NCBI RefSeq assembly: GCF_000745485.1
Contig: NZ_JQJK01000009.1
Location: forward strand, 496,001-560,000
Length of the DNA stretch: 64,000 nt
Origin: Methanobacterium veterum
Lineage (GTDB): Archaea; Methanobacteriota; Methanobacteria; Methanobacteriales; Methanobacteriaceae
Direction of reading: 5' to 3'
Position numbers and translations under genes: made by a program. Below the pieces are notes generated by a model. It ran no database searches. It was given only the letters and a program-made list of their open reading frames with translations, and was not told where the DNA came from. Below are positions 44,604 to 53,066 of this stretch, piece by piece (within the stretch, counting starts at the first letter, position 1; the number at the start of each line of letters is the position of its first letter).

Positions 44604-44786
44604 ATGAAAATAGTTGAAGGTTTAAAAAATTATTTCTCTGACAAGAGAAACAGAATAGTCCATGCCACAGTTGGAATTTCGGCAATGATTGGTATGTTGT
44701 TTAATGTCATAGGTCTCTATGATCGCTTAGCTTTATTTGCGGTAGCCATAGGGTTCAATGTACTTAGAATGAGATATTTGCCTTAA
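44604..44786 (+). CDS. Small membrane protein of unknown function
   Basis: The 60-residue product has a basic N-terminus followed by two hydrophobic stretches (VGISAMIGMLFNVIGL and LALFAVAIGFNVL). I do not recognise a family. The ribosome site is a run of eight Gs (44593-44600) three bases before the ATG, and four 15-bp repeats lie in the leader. The strong signals and unusual leader suggest real expression and control. Slippage in the G run could change ribosome spacing. Confidence 0.65.
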   Translation: MKIVEGLKNYFSDKRNRIVHATVGISAMIGMLFNVIGLYDRLALFAVAIGFNVLRMRYLP

Positions 44787-44923
44787 TTTTAATATTTTAA
44801 AATAGTATGAAGCATATCAAATTATTTAGAAGAATTTAAGTTGAATAATTTTTTCTAATTAAAAAGAGAGTAAATGAATTCAAAAATATGTTAATTACAG
44901 TTTTTGTGATATAACTTTAGTAT

Positions 44924-45283
44924 TTAATTGGTAGTTTGTTTTTTGTGGAAATCTAATGCATTTAAAGCAAATCGTGAATAAGCAGCAGCAGGACCACCGC
45001 CCATTTCTATAGCTACATCTATAGTTTCAAATATCTCTTCATCGGATGCACCAGCCAAATAGGCTTGCTGAACATGCCATTCAATGCAGGGTTCACACCT
45101 AATAACGATGGAAATAGATAGTGCCATGAGTTCCTTATGTTTTTTTGAGATATTGCCCTCTTCAAAAGCTTTTTTTTCTAATTCAGTGAAGGAGTCATAA
45201 ACATTTGAATTTTTTGAAAATCTAGGTTTTAACTGCTTTCTGTTGATTGTACTTTGAATAATTTTATCTTCATCAAATTTCAT
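44924..45283 (-). CDS. Carboxymuconolactone decarboxylase/AhpD-like protein
   Basis: The 119-residue protein has the AhpD-like redox motif CEPCIEWHVQQAYLAGAS (cysteine pair plus histidine) and the helix IAIEMGGGPAAAYS. AhpD-like proteins of this length are mostly uncharacterised disulfide redox proteins or decarboxylases. GAGGA precedes ATG. It lies downstream of the SDR gene on the same strand with a 53-bp gap, so the two may be transcribed together in the redox region. Confidence 0.88.
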   Translation of the reverse strand: MKFDEDKIIQSTINRKQLKPRFSKNSNVYDSFTELEKKAFEEGNISKKHKELMALSISIVIRCEPCIEWHVQQAYLAGASDEEIFETIDVAIEMGGGPAAAYSRFALNALDFHKKQTTN

Positions 45284-45336
45284 AGTTTTTCCTCTTATAA
45301 ATAGTAAAAAAGAAGTGGGGAGTTTTATCTTTTAAA

Positions 45337-46113
45337 TCAGACCACTGAAAAACCGCCATCTACAAAAATTGTCTGTCCTGTTATATATGAAGATGCTTCT
45401 GATGACAGGAATATGATCGGCCCGTTTAATTCTCCTTTTTTAGCCGGACGATTGAGAGGTACGACATTGCTGTATCTTTCCAGGAATTCTTCGGATTTGA
45501 AAAGAGTATTTGATGTCATTTCGGATTCAAAAAGAGCGGGAGCAACAGCATTTACAGTAATTCCATATTTTCCATATGAACATGCCATACCCATGGTTAA
45601 ACCACGAACAGCTGCTTTTGATGCATTGTAAACGTGTCGTATGAACATTTCGCTTTTATCACCGGCAATGGAGTTGATGGAACTTGTGTTCACGATTTTT
45701 CCATAGTTATTTTTCATCATGTGTGGAAGGACATATTTTGAAACCAGGAAGATACCCTTTACATTTACATCCATTCCTTTATCCCAGTCTTCAACACTTA
45801 AACTATGGACGCCGCCACGAACTGCAATACCTGCATTGTTTAAGAGGATATCTATCTTTCCAAAATATTTAATTACTTCATCAATTGCATTTTCAACGCT
45901 TTCCTCATCGGCAACGTCACATTGAACCGCGAGAGCTTTCACACCTGCTGATTCGATTTCTTCTGCCAGAGACTCTAATCTTTCTTTTCTCCTTGCTAAA
46001 AGGGCCACATCAGCACCTTCTTGTGCGTATGCCCTTGCTGCGTCTGCTCCAAGACCACCTGAAGCACCTGTAACAACTGCCACTTTTCCTTTTAAGTCGA
46101 AATAGTTTTTCAT
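45337..46113 (-). CDS. Short-chain dehydrogenase/reductase (FabG-like)
   Basis: The 258-residue SDR has the cofactor motif TGASGGLG, the NNAGI motif, the catalytic serine in NTSSINS and YNASK with tyrosine and lysine. ATG 46113 lies seven bases after GGAGG; the longer frame start is rejected. Residues ARRKERL after beta-2 suggest NADP preference. The substrate is unknown. The neighbours (AhpD-like, monooxygenase-like, alcohol dehydrogenase) suggest ketone or alcohol metabolism. Confidence 0.92.
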   Translation of the reverse strand: MKNYFDLKGKVAVVTGASGGLGADAARAYAQEGADVALLARRKERLESLAEEIESAGVKALAVQCDVADEESVENAIDEVIKYFGKIDILLNNAGIAVRGGVHSLSVEDWDKGMDVNVKGIFLVSKYVLPHMMKNNYGKIVNTSSINSIAGDKSEMFIRHVYNASKAAVRGLTMGMACSYGKYGITVNAVAPALFESEMTSNTLFKSEEFLERYSNVVPLNRPAKKGELNGPIIFLSSEASSYITGQTIFVDGGFSVV

Positions 46114-46368
46114 TTCATTTCCTCCGAATAGGTATGCTAAATTCATACACAGAAGTAATTATTTATTTGTTATAGTTATAATTAACTGATAAATTAGAAA
46201 AGAAATTAAAATTGCATTAATATATTAAAATTACATTACAATATGGTGTAATTTTAAATAAAATAGAATATTTTATGTAATATTTTCATTATTTAATCAT
46301 AAAAAGTTTAAAATTGTAAAATAAATTTTTCAAATAGTAAACAAATATAACTGGCTATAGTTATTCAG

Positions 46369-46662
46369 TTAATATTTTACCGCTGCTGAATAAACATTGA
46401 TATCCATTTCTTCGGCTAAAATATCTTCTGTAGCTGTACCAAATACTTTGAAATGTTCCGTTTGCATATGCGACTGTAAAAGTTCAAAATTTTCCCATTG
46501 TTCAAGCACTAATAAAATATTCTCATTTTCAGTGCTCGCATATAAATTGTAACTGATACATCCTGGGTCTAAACGACTTGATGTGATTAAATCCTGTGCT
46601 TTTGCAATAATATTGTCTCTTTTCCCTGATTTGGCTGTTATTTTAGCAGTTACCATGATCAT
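46369..46662 (-). CDS. Antibiotic biosynthesis monooxygenase-like protein (YgiN type)
   Basis: The 97-residue protein matches the dimeric ABM fold of putative quinol monooxygenases: MIMVTAKITAKSGKRDNI, LDPGCISYNLYAS, LVLEQWENFELLQSHMQTEHF. Its promoter contains the sequence AAAGAGAGCATTCGC on the minus strand next to a TATGTTTATATAT box, resembling the operator in front of the alcohol dehydrogenase. This suggests control by the TetR gene upstream. A decayed paralogue lies at 44088-44383. Confidence 0.87.
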   Translation of the reverse strand: MIMVTAKITAKSGKRDNIIAKAQDLITSSRLDPGCISYNLYASTENENILLVLEQWENFELLQSHMQTEHFKVFGTATEDILAEEMDINVYSAAVKY

Positions 46663-46748
46663 GTTCTCATCTCCTTTAAAGAATTTTCTCTATTCGATGT
46701 TTTGAACATCAATTGTTAATTGTAACAATATTATAATATATAAACATA

Positions 46749-46763
46749 GCGAATGCTCTCTTT
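46749..46763 (-). promoter_or_regulatory. Candidate TetR half-operator before monooxygenase gene
   Basis: GCGAATGCTCTCTTT contains GCTCTCT as in the inverted repeat at 47822-47837 and lies directly beside the TATA box of the gene at 46369. The match is one arm plus part of the spacer. Confidence 0.4.
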
Positions 46764-46870
46764 GTAATTAATATCTAAAATATGTGTTTCAATCTTGTTG
46801 ACAATAAGATAAAACGTTTATTAAAAGGCTTATAGAGAATTAAAAAGAGATTTATGTATTTTTAAGTTAG

Positions 46871-47482
46871 CTATTTTTTTATGAAATTCCACATCTGGTC
46901 TATATTTGATTCCATTCTTTTTTCAAGGGGCATTTCAGGCATTCCTATCCACATCAGGACTGTTCCAACCATAATCGTTTGAATATTTAATGAAAGTTCC
47001 GTGGAGTCAATATTTTCTCTTATTAAGCCTTGGGCTATTCCATCATCTATTACTTCCTTGATGAACTCATGGAGATCATAATAAAATTCTGTGTAGTGTT
47101 TGCTTATGATATCATACTTCTGAACGCCTTCAAAAAGCAGCAGGTGTAAAGTCCTGTAATCTATTTTCTCAGCACTTCCACATAGCTGTGTAGTTTCGTT
47201 GATGGTTGAATCATCTCCAACGATTAAAAGTATCACAGCTTTTAATTTTTCTTTAGGCGTGCCCTTGAATTTCCTCATCTGGCCTATAATTGAGCTGAAA
47301 TAATTGAATATGTATTTGTTAATTACTTCCACAAGTAGAGTATCTTTGCTGTTGAAGTGATAGTAGAACCCGCCGGTGGTTATGTCTGATTCTCTTATAA
47401 TTTCATTTAAAGAAACATCAGCAAATCCTTTTTCTAGAAATAGCTTAAAAGCGGTTTCCATGATTCTAACTTTTGTATCCAT
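46871..47482 (-). CDS. TetR-family transcriptional regulator
   Basis: The 203-residue protein starts at ATG 47482 (MDTKVRIMETA) with AGGACATAC upstream; the longer frame adds six unlikely residues. The N-terminal HTH reads ETAFKLFLEKGFADVSLNEIIRESDITTGGFYYHFNSKDTLL, a typical TetR domain. The C-terminal ligand domain is unassigned. It is divergent from the alcohol dehydrogenase gene, and the intergenic region has an inverted repeat suitable as its operator. Confidence 0.93.
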   Translation of the reverse strand: MDTKVRIMETAFKLFLEKGFADVSLNEIIRESDITTGGFYYHFNSKDTLLVEVINKYIFNYFSSIIGQMRKFKGTPKEKLKAVILLIVGDDSTINETTQLCGSAEKIDYRTLHLLLFEGVQKYDIISKHYTEFYYDLHEFIKEVIDDGIAQGLIRENIDSTELSLNIQTIMVGTVLMWIGMPEMPLEKRMESNIDQMWNFIKK

Positions 47483-47821
47483 GTATGTCCTTCTTTTCAA
47501 TTTATTGTTAAAATATTTGGCACTGCAATGGGTCTACATAATGTGCTGTTAAACTTAATAACATTATAGAGTAACATTGACCATATTAATATATTTTCCT
47601 TTTTCAATGTTTACATTATACGGTTTTTTTATTAGTTACATGCAGTATAAAAGCATATATAACATTTATGCTACTTTTTAATACACTATAACCTTCTTAT
47701 AAAGTTTAACAGGTGTAATGGAATTTTCATTCACTAAAAAGACATATATTTCAGTTTTAGGGGTGTATATCTTAATTATTTTCTATAAATATTCTATAGA
47801 CGCTCTGTTCAATCTATTTAA

Positions 47822-47837
47822 AGAGAGAACGCTCTCT
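47822..47837. promoter_or_regulatory. Inverted repeat, candidate TetR operator
   Basis: AGAGAG-AACG-CTCTCT is a perfect inverted repeat in the 452-bp divergent region between the TetR gene and the alcohol dehydrogenase. The TATA box of the dehydrogenase (TATGTTTATATAT) lies 40 bp downstream. Confidence 0.55.
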
Positions 47838-47934
47838 ACAAATATAAATGATTAATCGTTACAGACCAAGTATTCGGTATGTTTATATATCATAACTCAC
47901 AATCCTTACTCAAGAGTTAAACGAGGTGAACAAA

Positions 47935-49005
47935 ATGAAAGGATTTGCTATGTTAAAAATAGGAGAGACTGGATGGATAGAAAAAGATAGGCCAAAATGT
48001 GGTCCAAGGGATGCTATTGTTAGGCCAACATGTCTAGCACCATGTACTTCTGATGTTCACACTGTCTGGGAAGGCGCAATAGGTGATAGACACAACATGA
48101 TTTTAGGACATGAAGCTGTGGGGATAGTAGATGAAGTGGGAACTGAAGTCAAAGACTTCAAACCGGGTGATAGGGTAATTGTACCGGCTATAACTCCTGA
48201 CTGGGATTCAGAAGCTGTGCAGCGCGGTTTCCCTTCACAAACCGGGGGAGCATGTGGAGGTTGGAAATATTCTAACTTCAAAGACGGCGTATTCGGTGAA
48301 TTTTTCCACGTTAACCTTGCAGACAACAACCTGGCACATTTACCAGAAGGAATGTCTCAGGAAGCTGCTGTTATGATCACAGATATGATGAGTACTGGTT
48401 TCATGGGAGCTGAAAATGCTGGAATTGAACTTGGAAGTACGGTAGCTGTTCTTGGTATTGGTGCAGTTGGGCTTTGCGGTATAGCCGGTGCAAAACTAAG
48501 GGGTGCTGGAAGAATATTTGCAGTTGGTACTAGGCCTGTATCTGTTGAAGTAGCTAAAAAATACGGTGCTACAGATATAATCAGCTACAGAGATGGAGAT
48601 ACTGCAGAACAGATTCTTGATGCAACCGATGGAGAAGGTGTTGATGCAGTAATCATATCTGGTGGTGGCCCAGATATTCTAATAGATGCATGTAAAATGG
48701 CCAAAGCAGGATCAAAAATTTCCAACAACAACTACTTCGGTAAAGGAGAAGGAGAAAAAGATACTCTGCCACTATGCCGTGTAGGCTGGGGATTCGGTAT
48801 GGCAGACAAAGACATAATCACAGGTCTTTGCCCTGGTGGAAGAGTTAGAATGGAAAGACTAGCGGATATTGTAACATACGGACGTATGGACCCTGAGTTA
48901 CTGGTAACCCATAAATTTAAGGGCTTCGATAAAATAGAAGAGGCTCTCCTTCTGATGAAAGAGAAACCTAGGGACTTAATTAAACCAGTTGTCCTTCTAG
49001 AATAG
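47935..49005 (+). CDS. NADP-type zinc secondary-alcohol dehydrogenase
   Basis: The 356-residue protein resembles the Thermoanaerobacter and Clostridium secondary ADH family: start MKGFAMLKIGETGWIEKDRP, zinc ligands in CTSDVHT and GHEAVG (C, H and E), a D in ITDMMSTGF and the Rossmann motif VLGIGAVGLCG followed by GTRP, a sign of NADP preference. It would oxidise 2-propanol or similar alcohols to ketones. ATG 47935 follows AGGTGAACAAA. The F420H2:NADP oxidoreductase gene follows 50 bp later, which fits alcohol-dependent methanogenesis. Confidence 0.93.
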   Translation: MKGFAMLKIGETGWIEKDRPKCGPRDAIVRPTCLAPCTSDVHTVWEGAIGDRHNMILGHEAVGIVDEVGTEVKDFKPGDRVIVPAITPDWDSEAVQRGFPSQTGGACGGWKYSNFKDGVFGEFFHVNLADNNLAHLPEGMSQEAAVMITDMMSTGFMGAENAGIELGSTVAVLGIGAVGLCGIAGAKLRGAGRIFAVGTRPVSVEVAKKYGATDIISYRDGDTAEQILDATDGEGVDAVIISGGGPDILIDACKMAKAGSKISNNNYFGKGEGEKDTLPLCRVGWGFGMADKDIITGLCPGGRVRMERLADIVTYGRMDPELLVTHKFKGFDKIEEALLLMKEKPRDLIKPVVLLE

Positions 49006-49055
49006 ATGCCATTTCAATTTTTTCTTTTTAATTTTAAAATTAAACAGGTGATAAA

Positions 49056-49724
49056 ATGAAAATAGCAATAATTGGTGGAACAGGTGGACAGGGATTAGGA
49101 ATCGCCATACGCTTTGTGCAAGCTGGAGAAGATGTTATAATAGGTTCAAGGACAATTGAAAAAGCTCAAGCAGCTGTAGACAAACTAAAAGGTCTTTTGG
49201 GCGATGTTGCCAATGTTAAAGCAGCTGAAAATGCTGATGCTGCCGCAGAAGCGGAATTATTAGTTTTAACAGTGCCTTTAGCTGCTCAAAAATCAACTTT
49301 GCTCTCTATTAAAGAAGGTGCAAAAGGTAAAATATTAATGGATGCTACAGGACCTTTAGAATCAGCTATAGGTGGGTCTCCCATTGAATATGTTGCTTTA
49401 TGGGATGGTGCAGCGGCAGAAAGATCTGCTAAAATCCTAAAAGACAGCAATGTGATATGTGCTTTTAACAATATCAGTTCTGCAGCTTTAATGAACTTTA
49501 AAGAACCAATTGACTGTGACTGCCTTATTTCGGGTGATGATGCAAATTCTAAGATAGTTGCTGCTGAACTAATTGAAAAAATCCCTGGTGTAAATGTCAT
49601 TGATTGTGGACCGCTGGAAAGAGCTAAAATCATAGAAAAAATTACTCCTCTCCTGATTGGTTTAAACATACGAAATAAAACCCAGTTTGGAGGAATAAGG
49701 ATCACTGGTTTACCTGCAAAATAG
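49056..49724 (+). CDS. fno: F420H2:NADP oxidoreductase
   Basis: The 222-residue protein has the N-terminal nucleotide motif IAIIGGTGGQGLGIAIRF, followed by IIGSRTIEKA where S-R-T binds the NADP phosphate, and the F420-pocket region with PL and NNISSAAL. It transfers hydride between NADPH and F420. Placed after the alcohol dehydrogenase it would pass alcohol-derived electrons to F420 for methanogenesis. GGTG precedes ATG. Confidence 0.94.
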   Translation: MKIAIIGGTGGQGLGIAIRFVQAGEDVIIGSRTIEKAQAAVDKLKGLLGDVANVKAAENADAAAEAELLVLTVPLAAQKSTLLSIKEGAKGKILMDATGPLESAIGGSPIEYVALWDGAAAERSAKILKDSNVICAFNNISSAALMNFKEPIDCDCLISGDDANSKIVAAELIEKIPGVNVIDCGPLERAKIIEKITPLLIGLNIRNKTQFGGIRITGLPAK

Positions 49725-49760
49725 GATAAAAATTACTACTTCACCAAAAGGGGGATAAAA

Positions 49761-50117
49761 ATGAAATTGGAGAATAAAGTAGTACTTGTAAACGGTGGGA
49801 GTTCAGGGATAAGAAAGGAGATTGCCAGACTTTTTGCAAAAGAGGGCGCTTCAGTTGTTGTGGTTGCAGGAGCAAACGAAAAACTGGAAGGTACCATTGA
49901 CCAGATGGAAGGCAACCACAAGATCGTATCTGTTCCTGCAAGCGATAACAGTGAAGATGATATCCAGAATGCAATCAATGCTGCTGTAAAGGAATTTGGG
50001 AAATTGGATATAGTACTTAATTGTGCAGGGATAGCAGATATAATAACTCCAGTTTTGGATATGGGGGAGGGAATTTGGGAAATAGATCTCAGTGTAGATT
50101 TAACAGGAGCTATTTAA
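49761..50117 (+). pseudogene. Truncated short-chain dehydrogenase
   Basis: The 118-residue frame has the SDR start GGSSGIRKEIA (arginine replaces the usual third glycine) and the NCAGI motif, then stops at TAA after DLTGAI, before the catalytic serine, tyrosine and lysine. It is about half the usual 250 residues. No further SDR sequence follows. It keeps a GGGGG ribosome site, so it is a 3'-deleted gene rather than a random ORF. Confidence 0.8.
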
Positions 50118-50154
50118 AACAAATTTGACCATAATTAACGTTAAAAAAGTAAAC

Positions 50155-50205
50155 AGGGCATCTATTAATTTCGTTCAATACCACCTCCGATGCCCTATTT
50201 TTTTT
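50155..50205 (+). terminator. Large-loop terminator after alcohol dehydrogenase operon
   Basis: AGGGCATC (50155-50162) pairs with GATGCCCT (50189-50196) across a 26-base loop, followed by eight Ts. It marks the end of the adh-fno transcript. Confidence 0.6.
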
Positions 50206-50323
50206 AATCAACTGGAAAATCAAGATCTAGAATGGAATATTAAAGAAATAGAGGGCCATATAATGCTTTAATAGCATAATTACTGGGAAAACTAATTTTA
50301 TTGATATAATTTAAAGTGATTTT

Positions 50324-51241
50324 ATGTTAAGCGATCTGCAGGAAATCGAGTGGCTTAAAAAGGAAAAAAATGCAATAATATTAGCTCACAATTATCAAAC
50401 TGGTGATATACAGGAAATTGCAGATTTTGTAGGAGATTCACTTGAACTCTGTATAAAAGCATCAGAAATAGATGGATCTGATATTGTAGTCTTCTGCGGG
50501 GTCGATTTCATGGCAGAAACAGCAGCAATACTAAACCCCGACAAAAAAATATTGATTCCAGATACTCAAGCAAAATGTCCAATGGCATGCATGCTTAATG
50601 CAAAAGATGTTAAAAAGTTTAAAAAAATGTATCCTGATACAGCTGCAGTTCTTTATGTTAATACACTGGCTGAAGCTAAAGCGGAGGCTGAAATTTTATG
50701 TACTTCTTCAAATGCAGTTAAAGTAGTGGAAAGCATTCCTCAAGAAAAAATACTCTTTGGTCCAGATAGAAACCTGGCATGGTACGTCTCTAAAAAAGTA
50801 AATAAAGAGATTATACCTATGCCTGCACAGGGATACTGTTACGTCCATAAATTGTTTGATTTGGGGGATTTACATTTTTTAAGAAGTAAATATCATGATG
50901 CAGAGATACTGGTCCATCCAGAATGCGATCCTGAAGTGCAAAATTTTGCAGATAATGTTTTAAGCACAGGAGGTATGATGCGCCACGTAGCCAGATCACC
51001 TAAAGAAACATTCATTATAGGTACTGAGGTGGACATGGTAACCCGCTTAAAACGAGAAAATCCTGATAAAACATTCATTCCTGCATTAAGTGGTGCAATT
51101 TGTGAGAATATGAAGTTATATACAGTTAAAAATGTTAGAAACTGTCTTTTAAATGAAAAATTTGAAGTTAAAGTTGATGATAATACGGCAGAGAAGGCAA
51201 AAGTGGCAATTAAGAGGATGATTGAAGTTTCTAAAAATTAA
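50324..51241 (+). CDS. nadA: Quinolinate synthase
   Basis: The 305-residue protein has the NadA motifs LAHNYQTGDIQEIADFVGDSLEL, VFCGVDFMAETAAILNPDK, CPMACML, HPECDPEV and STGGMMRH, and cluster cysteines in CP, CGV/HPEC and the C-terminal GAICENM. It condenses iminoaspartate with dihydroxyacetone phosphate using a [4Fe-4S] cluster. nadX follows 21 bp downstream, so both early steps of NAD synthesis are in one operon. Confidence 0.97.
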   Translation: MLSDLQEIEWLKKEKNAIILAHNYQTGDIQEIADFVGDSLELCIKASEIDGSDIVVFCGVDFMAETAAILNPDKKILIPDTQAKCPMACMLNAKDVKKFKKMYPDTAAVLYVNTLAEAKAEAEILCTSSNAVKVVESIPQEKILFGPDRNLAWYVSKKVNKEIIPMPAQGYCYVHKLFDLGDLHFLRSKYHDAEILVHPECDPEVQNFADNVLSTGGMMRHVARSPKETFIIGTEVDMVTRLKRENPDKTFIPALSGAICENMKLYTVKNVRNCLLNEKFEVKVDDNTAEKAKVAIKRMIEVSKN

Positions 51242-51262
51242 AGTGGATGAAGGTGCACCAAA

Positions 51263-52132
51263 ATGAATGAAACATCTCTCAACGAGGTCTTAGAAATAGA
51301 AAAAAATGAAAATTTATATCTAGAATCTAATTTAGGAGATTTAACTAAGGACTATCCTCATGATGTTATGGTTGTTGGGATTATCGGATGCGGTGCTATA
51401 GCAGGTATAATAACTGATTTGGCTGCAAATGGGAAGTTGGGCGCTGATTTAAAATTTTTTTATGACATGGATATGAAAAGGGCTGAAAACATGGCATCTA
51501 AAGTAGATGGAGTCACAGTCCCTGATGTAAATGATATGGTAGACCATGTGGATCTGGTAATTGAAGCTGCATCTCAGGAGGCAGTGATAAAAGTTGTTCC
51601 ACAAATCCTTAAGAATGGAAAAGATGTTATTATAATGAGCATGGGGGCTCTAATAGATCCAGATTTTAGAAATTATTTGGGAAGGATAGCTGAGGAAAAC
51701 AATTCCCGAATATATGCACCTTCGGGGGCTGTTGTTGGTTTAGATGGTATTAAAGCAGCTTCTATTGGGGAGATCAATGAAGTGAATTTGGTTACCCGTA
51801 AATCTCCTGAATCACTGGGGATCTCAGTAGATACTGAAACAGTGTTATATGAGGGTAAAGCTGGTGATGCAGTACGTAAATTCCCTGCAAATATTAACGT
51901 GGCCGCTGCATTGAGCATTGCATATGGTAAAGAAGTGGATGTGAAAATCATAGCTGACCCTAATGTGAGCCGCAACTGTCATGAAGTCTGTGTTGCAGGT
52001 GATTTTGGCGAGTTTCGAACCATTACAGAAAATGAGACCTGTGTTACAAACCCAAAAACAAGTGTTTTAGCTGCATATTCTGCAGTTAAACTAATTAAAA
52101 GCCTAAATGAAAAGCTGAATATCGGAATATAG
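51263..52132 (+). CDS. nadX: L-aspartate dehydrogenase
   Basis: The 289-residue protein has an N-terminal Rossmann motif ([15 protein letters not shown]) after a 35-residue extension, then [32 protein letters not shown] and [13 protein letters not shown], all as in NadX. It forms iminoaspartate from aspartate for NadA. The N-terminal extension of about 25 residues relative to usual NadX could mean a later start, but no better start with a ribosome site was seen; GGTGCACC precedes the listed ATG. Confidence 0.94.
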   Translation: MNETSLNEVLEIEKNENLYLESNLGDLTKDYPHDVMVVGIIGCGAIAGIITDLAANGKLGADLKFFYDMDMKRAENMASKVDGVTVPDVNDMVDHVDLVIEAASQEAVIKVVPQILKNGKDVIIMSMGALIDPDFRNYLGRIAEENNSRIYAPSGAVVGLDGIKAASIGEINEVNLVTRKSPESLGISVDTETVLYEGKAGDAVRKFPANINVAAALSIAYGKEVDVKIIADPNVSRNCHEVCVAGDFGEFRTITENETCVTNPKTSVLAAYSAVKLIKSLNEKLNIGI

Positions 52133-52410
52133 GCTAATTCATAGTTTTAAATACTTATTTTAACATATTAACTTATAATGGATTTTTAAGCAGGCATATA
52201 GTGGATATAATGCTTTTTTTAATTTGTTTATTTTTATTGGGGATGGAATCTTATTTCAGGTAGTCTTTCAAAATCTCATGGGATTCCATAAGTTTAAATA
52301 ATTGATTGGATGATTTTCATGTAATATTATAATAAACTAAAAAAAAATAGTTGATTTGGAGCATCAATTGACAATATTATTACATTATAAGTAATTTGAT
52401 GTGAAAAAAA

Positions 52411-53058
52411 ATGTTGTTATATTACATGGATGTATCAGAACTTGACTTTAACAGAATAAAGAGTTCTGTATCAAAGACAAGAATAAAAAAATCCAGCAGA
52501 TATTTCCATAAAAAAGATAGAAATTTGTCTGTCGGGGTGGAAGTCCTGTTAAACCATGCTTTAGATAAAATTGGCATTAGTAATCCCATATTTGATACAG
52601 GCGAATATGGTAAGCCCTATTTGAAAAATTATTCAGATATACATTTTAATCTTTCACATTCTGAAAAATATGTGGCATGTGCAGTTTCTGATTCTCCAGT
52701 TGGTGTTGACATTGAATACGTTCAGGATATTGATTTGAGTCTAGCGAAATATTTTTTTTATGGCACTGAATATGGGTATATTTTAAATAATAACAACCAA
52801 AAGAAAGCTTTTTTTGAATTATGGGTATTAAAAGAGAGTTATATGAAAATGACAGGCTTAGGATTTAGGCTTGCCCTTGACGAATTTTGCATACAAGTTA
52901 GTGATCAAATAGAACTCATACACAGGAAAAATACTGGTAATTTTGGACTTTGGAACATTTGTGGAGGTGATTATATGCTGGGTGTATGCTCACAAAGCAG
53001 AATCACTGAACCTGTTCTAATAAATTTACAGGATATTGAAAATGTAATAGGAGATTAA
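52411..53058 (+). CDS. Sfp-type 4'-phosphopantetheinyl transferase
   Basis: The 215-residue protein has the Sfp family motifs: GKPYL, FNLSHSEKYVACAVS, VGVDIEYVQD (magnesium-binding D and E) and FFELWVLKESYMKMTG (WxxKE-type helix). It transfers phosphopantetheine from CoA to carrier domains. Its stop lies eight bases before the NRPS gene, so it should activate that enzyme's two carrier domains. Confidence 0.93.
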   Translation: MLLYYMDVSELDFNRIKSSVSKTRIKKSSRYFHKKDRNLSVGVEVLLNHALDKIGISNPIFDTGEYGKPYLKNYSDIHFNLSHSEKYVACAVSDSPVGVDIEYVQDIDLSLAKYFFYGTEYGYILNNNNQKKAFFELWVLKESYMKMTGLGFRLALDEFCIQVSDQIELIHRKNTGNFGLWNICGGDYMLGVCSQSRITEPVLINLQDIENVIGD

Positions 53059-53066
53059 TAAGACTG

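Noticed and set aside
44488..44685. 65-residue minus-strand ORF across the GATATATC repeats
   Set aside because: It lies antisense to a better supported small gene and its leader, and has no ribosome site.
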